Source: Niastella vici (GTDB lineage: Bacteria; Bacteroidota; Bacteroidia; Chitinophagales; Chitinophagaceae). From it: a DNA stretch of 64,000 bases. The DNA lies in the NCBI RefSeq assembly GCF_002077945.1, contig NZ_LVYD01000058.1, forward strand, positions 186,001 to 250,000, given 5' to 3'. The notes under the pieces are model-generated. The model made no database searches. It had not been told where the DNA came from and saw only the letters and a list, made by a program, of their open reading frames with translations. Numbering within the stretch: position 1 is the first letter of the stretch; each line of letters opens with the position of its first letter. Position numbers and translations under genes: made by a program. Below are positions 50,733-57,854 of the stretch, piece by piece.

Positions 50733-52664
50733 ATGAACAACGTGTTACAATTAGTTTGGTTGGTTCCCTTTTTTCCACTGGTTGGGTTTCTGATCAATGG
50801 GTTGCTCAGAAAACAACTTCCCAAATCGCTGATCAGTATTATTGGCAGCGGTATGGTATTGGCCTCGTTCATTGTGAGTGTGCTGCTTTTCATGGAAGTA
50901 AAGAACGGGAACACACAAGTGGTAAACCTGTTTGATTTTATAAACTCCGGTACTTTATCAATTCCCTTTGCCTTTCAGATAGACCAGCTTTCGTCTCTCT
51001 TTCTGCTGATCATCACCGGCGTGGGTTTTCTGATACATTTGTACTCAGCCGCCTATATGCACGAAGAACGGAGTGAGCATTTTGGCCGTTACTTCTGTTA
51101 CCTCAACCTCTTCGTGTTCTCCATGTTGCTGCTTGTACTGGGCGCCAACTATGTGATCATGTTCATTGGTTGGGAAGGTGTAGGTTTGTGTTCTTACCTC
51201 CTTATCGGTTACTGGTTCAAGAATACCGAATACAACAATGCAGCCAAGAAGGCCTTTATCATGAACCGTATTGGTGATCTTGGTTTTTTGATCGCCATCT
51301 TCTGGCTCATTGCCAAGCTGGGCACCGTAACATATACTACACCCGAAGGCAGCGGTGTGTTCGACCTGTACAATAAATTAACAAGAACTGATATTATCGG
51401 TATTACCTTACTGTTGTTTGTAGGCGCTACCGGTAAAAGTGCACAGATACCTTTATATACCTGGCTGCCCGATGCCATGGCGGGTCCTACCCCGGTATCG
51501 GCGCTGATCCATGCCGCTACGATGGTTACGGCTGGTATTTACATGATCGCGCGCAGCAACATTTTATATACCATGGCGCCCGAAACGCAAAGCGTGGTGG
51601 CGGCTATTGGTTTGGCTACTGCCCTGTTTGCGGCCACCATCGCCATCAAACAAAACGATATTAAAAAAGTACTGGCTTACAGTACCGTGAGCCAGCTGGG
51701 TTATATGTTCCTGGGTTTGGGCGTGGGCGCATATACCGGGGCCGTGTTCCATGTAATGACGCATGCCTTCTTCAAGGCCCTGTTGTTCCTGGGAGCAGGT
51801 TCTGTAATACATGCCATGCACCATGAGCAGGACATTCGCAAAATGGGTGGTTTGGCAAAGCACCTGAAAATAACCCATGCAACTTTCCTGATCGGTTGTA
51901 TTGCCATTGCCGGTATACCACCCTTCAGTGGTTTCTTCTCCAAAGATGAAATATTAGCAGCCGCATACGAAAAAGACCATCTGTATTATTACCTGGGTGT
52001 GGCCGGTGCTATGATAACCGCCTTCTATATGTTCCGGTTATATTTTACTACCTTCTGGGGTTCTTTCCGCGGAACCGAAGAGCAAAAGCATCACCTGCAT
52101 GAAAGCCCTGCCGCCATGACCATTCCATTGATCGTGCTGGCGATATTGAGCATGATAGGTGGTTTTGTTGGCCTGCCCGAAGTATTCAATATGGGTGAGC
52201 ACAAACTGGAACATTTTCTGGCCCCCATATTTGAGGCTTCCACTAAAGCAAAAGAGTTGGTACACCCCGAAGTGGCGACCCTCGATCATGGTACCGAAAT
52301 CATGCTGATGAGCATTTCGGTTGGGGTGGCTGTAATAGCTATTCTGATTGCCTGGGCCCGGTACATCAAAAAGCCTGAACTCAATGAACCTGCAGGTTTT
52401 GGAAAAGTGCTGGCCGACAAATGGTACATCGATGAATTATACAACTTCATTATAGTTAAACCATTGAACGGGCTGGCCAAATTCATGAACAGCTTTGTAG
52501 AGAAAAGATTTATCGACTGGCTGGTGAACGGGGTAGGCCGCACAGTGAATTATACCAGCCGCCAGGTTCGCCTGGTACAAAGCGGACTGGTGGGCAATTA
52601 TGTGCTGTTGATGGTGCTGGGCATGCTGGCCTTGTTCGTTGTGAAGTTCTTTTTGAAAAAGTAA
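50733..52664 (+). CDS. nuoL: NADH-quinone oxidoreductase subunit L
   Basis: The protein has 643 residues with about sixteen membrane helices. The family core WEGVGLCSYLLIGYWF, TGKSAQIPLYTWLPDAMAGPTPVSALIHAATMVTAG and AYSTVSQLGYMFL carry the proton-pumping Lys/Glu/His. The C-terminal lateral helix HL spans about residues 540-590. It pumps protons. It lies 7 bp behind nuoK and 47 bp ahead of nuoM. Confidence 0.98.
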   Translation: MNNVLQLVWLVPFFPLVGFLINGLLRKQLPKSLISIIGSGMVLASFIVSVLLFMEVKNGNTQVVNLFDFINSGTLSIPFAFQIDQLSSLFLLIITGVGFLIHLYSAAYMHEERSEHFGRYFCYLNLFVFSMLLLVLGANYVIMFIGWEGVGLCSYLLIGYWFKNTEYNNAAKKAFIMNRIGDLGFLIAIFWLIAKLGTVTYTTPEGSGVFDLYNKLTRTDIIGITLLLFVGATGKSAQIPLYTWLPDAMAGPTPVSALIHAATMVTAGIYMIARSNILYTMAPETQSVVAAIGLATALFAATIAIKQNDIKKVLAYSTVSQLGYMFLGLGVGAYTGAVFHVMTHAFFKALLFLGAGSVIHAMHHEQDIRKMGGLAKHLKITHATFLIGCIAIAGIPPFSGFFSKDEILAAAYEKDHLYYYLGVAGAMITAFYMFRLYFTTFWGSFRGTEEQKHHLHESPAAMTIPLIVLAILSMIGGFVGLPEVFNMGEHKLEHFLAPIFEASTKAKELVHPEVATLDHGTEIMLMSISVGVAVIAILIAWARYIKKPELNEPAGFGKVLADKWYIDELYNFIIVKPLNGLAKFMNSFVEKRFIDWLVNGVGRTVNYTSRQVRLVQSGLVGNYVLLMVLGMLALFVVKFFLKK

Positions 52665-52711
52665 GATGGTGAGTTTCACGTTTCACGATTCTTGAATATT
52701 TATAGCTTATT

Positions 52712-54178
52712 ATGATACCTGTATTGCTGATAGTTATTCCGTTGGTGAGTGGTTTGCTGGCTTTCCTGATAAAACAGGACAAGAGTGTGAGGGTATGGTC
52801 ATTGTTGACATCCATTATAACAATGGTTGTTGCTGTAGCGGGCATCGCTTTTATACATAAAGCGTCTTACTTTCAATGTGATGTACCCTGGTTGCCAAGT
52901 TTAGGCAGCAGCTTTTCGCTGACGATGGATGGCATGAGCAAAATGCTGTGTTTGCTCACAGGTATTGCTTACCCTGGTATCTTTATTGCCACCTGGAATT
53001 CAACCTACAGAAATCCGCATCAGTTCTTTGCCCTGATGCTGTTGATGCAAACCGGTTTAATGGGTGTGTTTGTGGCTTCTGACGCCCTGTTGTTCTACTT
53101 CTTCTGGGAACTGGCGCTTATTCCTGCTTACTTCCTGTGCTCTACCTGGGGTGGCGAAAGAAGAGTGGCTGTTACCTTCAAGTTTTTCATCTACACGTTT
53201 ATAGGCTCGCTGTTGATGCTGGTGGGTATCATCTGGGTTTATTTTCATACCCCCGATCATTCATTTGCCATGAGTTCTTTCTACAAACTGAACCTGCCCG
53301 GCGCTCAACAGGGCTGGTTGTTCTGGATGTTCTTCCTGGCCTTTGCCATTAAAATACCATTGTTCCCATTCCACACCTGGCAGCCCGATACGTATGAGCA
53401 ATCGCCCACGGCGGTTACCATGGTATTGAGCGGCATCATGGTTAAAATGGGGGTGTTCGGCATTCTGCGCTGGCTGGCGCCGGTAGTACCGGTTGGCTTA
53501 TGGGGTTATGGTGATCCTGCTGCATCCATGTGTGTGATCGGAATGATCTATGCATCCATAGTGGCCATGCAACAGGACGACCTTAAACGCCTGATCGCCT
53601 ATTCATCAATTGCCCACATGGGTTTAATGGGCCTGGCCATCTTTGTTACCTCTTCAGTGGGTATACAGGGTGTAATGGTGCAAATGTTCAACCACGGTAT
53701 CAATATTATCGGTCTCTGGATCATTGTTGAACTGATAGAGCGTCAGTTTGGAACGCGTAAGATGAGTGAGCTGGGCGGACTGGCACAAAAAGCGCCCACC
53801 CTGGCCATTATGCTGGTGATAGTATCGCTGGCCAATGTGGCCCTGCCGCTGACCAATGCTTTTATTGGTGAGTTCATGATGTTCAACGGGGTGTTTGGCT
53901 CCAAGTCATCGAACTACCATTATATCTTTATGGTAGTGGGCGGTATCAGCATTATTTTATCGGCTGTATATACCTTAAATATGCTGCAAAAGGTATTGTA
54001 TGGCAATACCAGCACATTGACCGCCAATGCCAAGGATATTCGTGGCAATGAAAAGCTTGTACTGGTTGTATTGCTGATAGGCATTGTAGTAATGGGTGTA
54101 TATCCCAAGCCAATGATCGAAGCAACAAGGCATGCGGTAGATGCCATTTACTCAAAAATGTTTGTCAAATTACCATAA
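52712..54178 (+). CDS. nuoM: NADH-quinone oxidoreductase subunit M
   Basis: The protein has 488 residues with about fourteen membrane helices. The antiporter-like motifs LLFYFFWELALIPAYFL (conserved Glu), FLAFAIKIPLFPFHTWQPDTYEQSPTAVTMVLSGIMVKMG and LIAYSSIAHMGLM are present. NuoM is the second proton-pump subunit. The gene has the expected order behind nuoL. Confidence 0.98.
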   Translation: MIPVLLIVIPLVSGLLAFLIKQDKSVRVWSLLTSIITMVVAVAGIAFIHKASYFQCDVPWLPSLGSSFSLTMDGMSKMLCLLTGIAYPGIFIATWNSTYRNPHQFFALMLLMQTGLMGVFVASDALLFYFFWELALIPAYFLCSTWGGERRVAVTFKFFIYTFIGSLLMLVGIIWVYFHTPDHSFAMSSFYKLNLPGAQQGWLFWMFFLAFAIKIPLFPFHTWQPDTYEQSPTAVTMVLSGIMVKMGVFGILRWLAPVVPVGLWGYGDPAASMCVIGMIYASIVAMQQDDLKRLIAYSSIAHMGLMGLAIFVTSSVGIQGVMVQMFNHGINIIGLWIIVELIERQFGTRKMSELGGLAQKAPTLAIMLVIVSLANVALPLTNAFIGEFMMFNGVFGSKSSNYHYIFMVVGGISIILSAVYTLNMLQKVLYGNTSTLTANAKDIRGNEKLVLVVLLIGIVVMGVYPKPMIEATRHAVDAIYSKMFVKLP

Positions 54179-54199
54179 GCGAACGTATAGAATTGAATT

Positions 54200-55591
54200 A
54201 TGAATGCAATTGTAATTTCGGCTGTTCTGGGTGTAGTGATGATGTTTTGTGGCGTGTTCACGAATAGTAAAACCGCTGTGCGCACTGTAGCTATTATTGG
54301 CCTGCTGGGTTTGGTAATAGCCAATGTGCTCGACATGGGCGGCTATCATTTTTTTAATGTGAACGTACGAGGCATGCTGTCGTTCGACATCTTTGGCCTG
54401 TTGTTCAATACCATTGCCTTTGGCAGCACCTGGGTGTACTTCCTGCTGAGTGGCCGTGATATGGAACGCGTGGGGGTAAACCTCGCCGAATACTTTGCCT
54501 TGATATTTTTTGTGCTGTGCGGTATTGCCATTGTATCGTCGTTCGATTCTTTGCTGATGCTGTTCCTCGGTATCGAGATCATCTCAATACCATTGTACAT
54601 ATTGACCGGTAGCGATAAACGCAATCTCAAAAGCAATGAGGCGGCGCTGAAATACTTCCTGATGGGATCTTTTTCAACCGGTATCATGCTCATGGGTATT
54701 ACCCTTATTTATGGGGTAAAAGGCAGTTTCAATATGGATGTGATCCGAATGGGAACCACGAACCTTACACCCATGCTGGCTGCCGGTTTACTGCTGCTGT
54801 TGTTCGCAATGTCGTTCAAGGTATCGGCTGCGCCCTTCCACTTCTGGACGCCCGATGCGTACGATGGGGCACCCACCGTGTTTACTTCTTTCATGGCAAC
54901 CATTGTAAAGGTGGCCGGCTTCATAGCTTTTATCCGTTTGTTCGAAGGCTGTTTTGGCGATGTAAAAAGCCAGTGGCAATTGCTGGTGGCTATCATTACA
55001 GCTGCCACCCTGTTTATCGGTAACATTACTGCCGTATTTCAGCAAAGCGTTAAAAGAATGCTGTCGTACTCAAGTATAGCACAGGCCGGCTTTATGCTGT
55101 TTGCCCTGGTTGCTATGAACGATATGGCCAGGGAAGGGATGATCTTTTATGCAGCTGCATACAGCCTGGCTACCATCGGTATTTTCGCAGTGTTGCTGAA
55201 GATGAAGGATTATACTTTTGAAGGTTTTAACGGACTGGCCAAGCGTCAACCGGTGCTGGCTGCTACCAATACGATCTTCCTGTTATCACTGGCTGGCATA
55301 CCTGCAACGGCGGGCTTCTGGGCCAAATTCTATATGTTATCGGCCGCCATCAGCAATGGCAATGTAATGTGGCTGGTTATTGTAGGGGTGTTGTGCGCCG
55401 CCATCAGCGTGTATTATTATTTCCGCGTTATACAGGCCATGTATTTTAAAGAAGGGGAAGCCGAATCACAGGAAATTGAAACCTCCCGCAGCTTTAAAGG
55501 GTTACTGATCGTTATTGCTGCCGTGGTCGTGTTGCTGGGTATTTTCCCCGAATGGCTGTTACATCAGTTAACTTCTTTCTTTTATTTGTAG
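54200..55591 (+). CDS. nuoN: NADH-quinone oxidoreductase subunit N
   Basis: The protein has 463 residues with about fourteen membrane helices. The motifs LLMLFLGIEIISIPLYIL, LLLFAMSFKVSAAPFHFWTPDAYDGAPTVFTSFMATIVKV and MLSYSSIAQAGFMLFAL are the antiporter-like core with conserved Glu, Lys and the middle-helix Lys. It is the last subunit of the complex I operon. No clear terminator was seen just behind it. An AGCGAAGTCGA repeat follows. Confidence 0.98.
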   Translation: MNAIVISAVLGVVMMFCGVFTNSKTAVRTVAIIGLLGLVIANVLDMGGYHFFNVNVRGMLSFDIFGLLFNTIAFGSTWVYFLLSGRDMERVGVNLAEYFALIFFVLCGIAIVSSFDSLLMLFLGIEIISIPLYILTGSDKRNLKSNEAALKYFLMGSFSTGIMLMGITLIYGVKGSFNMDVIRMGTTNLTPMLAAGLLLLLFAMSFKVSAAPFHFWTPDAYDGAPTVFTSFMATIVKVAGFIAFIRLFEGCFGDVKSQWQLLVAIITAATLFIGNITAVFQQSVKRMLSYSSIAQAGFMLFALVAMNDMAREGMIFYAAAYSLATIGIFAVLLKMKDYTFEGFNGLAKRQPVLAATNTIFLLSLAGIPATAGFWAKFYMLSAAISNGNVMWLVIVGVLCAAISVYYYFRVIQAMYFKEGEAESQEIETSRSFKGLLIVIAAVVVLLGIFPEWLLHQLTSFFYL

Positions 55592-55600
55592 TTCTGAGCG

Positions 55601-55631
55601 GGCTTGCGCTGAGCGAAGTCGAAGCGCCGAA
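55601..55631. repeat. AGCGAAGTCGAAG-type interspersed repeat behind nuoN
   Basis: GCGCT (55606-55610) and AGCGC (55623-55627) form a short hairpin around GAGCGAAGTCGA. The core CTGAGCGAAGTCGAAG is a common short palindrome-bearing repeat in Bacteroidota genomes. It may end nuo transcription. Confidence 0.6.
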
Positions 55632-55709
55632 GAATCGAGAGCTCACCACTCATATAACTTACCGTTTTGCAAGGCGTAATATTTACTATATTAGGCACAC
55701 TAATTTAGT

Positions 55710-56984
55710 ATGACACTTCGCGATACGCTTTCGCTGTCTTTTCGTACGGTGCGCAGTAACAAGTTGCGTACGGGTATTACAGTGGCCATTATAGCCCTGG
55801 GTATCACCGCGCTTATAGGCATCAATACCGCCATTGTAGCCATTCAGCAAAAATTCCTGGAAAGCTTTTCTTCCATGGGCGCCCTGGGTTTTACCCTCCG
55901 CTACCAGGAGCCCCGCCGTTTTTTCAGAAATGAAGAGGTGAAAAAGGAAAAGAAGGGGCAGAAGAAGGAGAAGAAATCGAGCCAGGGCAAACCCATTACC
56001 GAAAATCAGGCCGAAGCGTTCAAGGATATTTATCATTTTCCGGCACAGGTTAGCACCAATATTATGGGCGTACGCGATGCCATCATTTCGTATGGGAACC
56101 AGAAAACCAATCCCAACGTATGGGTGGTTGGCGGTGATGAAAATTACACCAGCTTAAATGGGTTTTCGGTTTTATATGGCCGCGATCTGAATACATTGGA
56201 TATTCAAACCAGCCGTAATGTATGTTTGATCGGAAAAGATGTGGCCACCCGTTTCTTTGGAGAGAGCTTTGAACGGCCGCTCGATAAGATCATCCGCATC
56301 AATAATATTCCATTCCGCATTGTGGGCACGTTAGAACCAAAGGGTTCCACCTTTGGCCGCAGCCTCGATAATATCATTATAACTTCTTATTCGAACGTGC
56401 GCCGGTACTTCAATAGCAATCCCAATGCTTCATTCAATATTCAGGTAAAGGTGCCCGATATCAAGCTTATTGATGGCGCCATTGGTGAAGCCACCGGTAC
56501 TTTTCGCACCATTCGCAGGTTATCGGTTACCGAAACCGATAATTTCCAGGTCGATAAAAGCGACAGCTTTGCTGAAATGCTGATCCGCAATTTGAGCTTT
56601 ATCACTTTTGCGGCCCTGCTTATAGGGGTGATCACCCTGGTGGGGGCAGCTATAGGTTTAATGAATATTATGCTGGTGGCCGTTACCGAACGAACCAAGG
56701 AAATTGGGCTGGTAAAAGCGATTGGCGGTAAAAAGAAGAATGTGCGGTACCAGTTCCTGTATGAATCTATCATTATCAGTATGCTGGGGGCCGGCTTCGG
56801 TATTGTGTTGGGCATTATACTGGGCAATGTGGTGGGCATATTGCTGAGTACCAGTTTTGTGATACCCTGGAACTGGGTGATCACGGGTATTGTCATTTGT
56901 TCGCTGGTGGGTTTGCTGGCCGGGATATATCCTGCTATAAAGGCTGCGCGGTTGAACCCGATTGAGGCGTTGCGGTATGAGTAG
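55710..56984 (+). CDS. ABC transporter permease, MacB/LolC-like
   Basis: The protein has 424 residues. One N-terminal membrane helix (about 20-45) is followed by a large periplasmic MacB_PCD domain (about 50-280) and three helices near 295-325, 345-375 and 385-410, with ERTKEIGLVKAIGGKKKNVRYQFLYESI, the typical FtsX-family segment. The N-terminal loop is Lys/Gly-rich (KKEKKGQKKEKKSSQGK). MacB-type permeases export peptides, lipids or lipoproteins with an ATPase. No ATPase gene lies beside it, so the partner must be encoded elsewhere. Separation from nuoN is 118 bp. Confidence 0.9.
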   Translation: MTLRDTLSLSFRTVRSNKLRTGITVAIIALGITALIGINTAIVAIQQKFLESFSSMGALGFTLRYQEPRRFFRNEEVKKEKKGQKKEKKSSQGKPITENQAEAFKDIYHFPAQVSTNIMGVRDAIISYGNQKTNPNVWVVGGDENYTSLNGFSVLYGRDLNTLDIQTSRNVCLIGKDVATRFFGESFERPLDKIIRINNIPFRIVGTLEPKGSTFGRSLDNIIITSYSNVRRYFNSNPNASFNIQVKVPDIKLIDGAIGEATGTFRTIRRLSVTETDNFQVDKSDSFAEMLIRNLSFITFAALLIGVITLVGAAIGLMNIMLVAVTERTKEIGLVKAIGGKKKNVRYQFLYESIIISMLGAGFGIVLGIILGNVVGILLSTSFVIPWNWVITGIVICSLVGLLAGIYPAIKAARLNPIEALRYE

Positions 56985-57128
56985 TTTTTAGTTTGTTAGA
57001 TTTCAGTTCGAAGTTCACAGTTCAAAGTTACCCGAACGTCTATGGTTTTAGTGGTTACATGCAGGAGTACCGGTATATCTATAAACAATACCTGCAAGCA
57101 TAGATCAATTTGCAGGTGCTGCAACGCG

Positions 57129-57312
57129 AAATAATCCCCGGTTGCATAGAATTGCGCCATAGTCAGTCATTTTGCTGGTACTTTAACGAGAAATAATCCT
57201 TTGTTGCATAAGATTGCGCCACTGTGAGCGATTTTCTGGTGCCACTGCTTAAATAATCACCTTTACTTAAGCACTTTGCTCCATAACTAATCGATTTACT
57301 GCTCTAGGTTTC
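57129..57312. repeat. approximately 60-bp degenerate tandem repeat, three copies
   Basis: Three units begin with AAATAATC at 57129, 57191 and 57251 (period 62, then 60 bp) and share TTGCATA/AGATTGCGCCA-like words, becoming weaker in the third. No open frame is preserved across them. Confidence 0.7.
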
Positions 57313-57365
57313 AATTTTCATCCCAATAGTTACTGATTTACAAGCTACTCTGCGATTTTTTTGTG

Positions 57366-57645
57366 AAATGTTGGAAGGAATTGCGATTTCCCGGAAGCTT
57401 TTGCGGATTCCTGGAGGCAATTGAGAATTCCTTTCAACTTTTAAGAATTCCCGGAAGGAAAGGAGATTTCCCTGAAGCTTTTATGAATTCCCGGAAGGAA
57501 AAGAGATTTCCCGGAAGATTTTATGAATTCCTGGAAGGATTTGTGAATTCCTTTCAGCTTTTAAGAATTCCTGAAAGGAGGAGCAATTTCCCGGAAGGAT
57601 TAGAGAAATCCTGAAAGGAAAAGAGGATTCCGGAAAAACGGCCGG
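57366..57645. repeat. 20-bp tandem array, about 14 units, with a 120-bp higher-order pattern
   Basis: Units start every 20 bp from 57366 to 57626 and read about AWTTCCYGGAAGSWTTTRWG with a TTCC-N-GGAA palindromic centre. Units 2-4 (57406-57465) resemble units 8-10 (57526-57585), a 120-bp period. An 83-codon frame (57363-57614) exists only because 20-bp units and purine bias leave a frame open. It is not considered a gene. The flanks 56985-57128 and 57646-57735 hold no gene either. Confidence 0.85.
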
Positions 57646-57735
57646 TCGCCTGAAAAAAGAAAATCCCTGAAAAAAAGGAGTCCAACTTGCTGATTTTCAT
57701 TGAACTGTAAGTTCATGAAAAGAAGGGACCGGGCC

Positions 57736-57777
57736 AAAAAAAGAAGGGTACTTATCCCTTTCGAGTTAAGTACCCTT
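57736..57777 (-). terminator. terminator of the metalloprotease gene
   Basis: A perfect 11-bp stem AAGGGTACTTA (57744-57754) with 57767-57777 and a 12-base loop is followed on the minus strand by a T-run (A-run 57736-57742). It lies 78 bp past the protease stop. Confidence 0.85.
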
Positions 57778-57816
57778 AAAATTTATTACTCTGATGTTTA
57801 TCGCGAGTCTGCCTTT

Positions 57817-57844
57817 ACACCCCCGTTAGGGGGCTTGGGGGTGT
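57817..57844. repeat. CCCCC-GTTA-GGGGG-CTT-GGGGG palindrome
   Basis: ACACCCCC (57817-57824) pairs perfectly with GGGGGTGT (57837-57844). An alternative inner stem CCCCC/GGGGG (57820-57824 with 57829-57833) is possible. It matches the layout of the palindrome at 46939-46957 next to the DUF559 gene. It lies 10 bp from the protease stop. Confidence 0.75.
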
Positions 57845-57854
57845 GGGCCGCGCC

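Noticed and set aside
57363-57614. 83-codon open frame over the 20-bp repeats
   Set aside because: The frame is a by-product of the repeat. The encoded words (FPGSF, FPEAF, FPGRF) simply restate the 20-bp unit, the period is not a multiple of three, and no start signal is seen.
57366-57645. Possible CRISPR array
   Set aside because: Units are contiguous and vary, with no unique spacers of constant length and no cas genes nearby.
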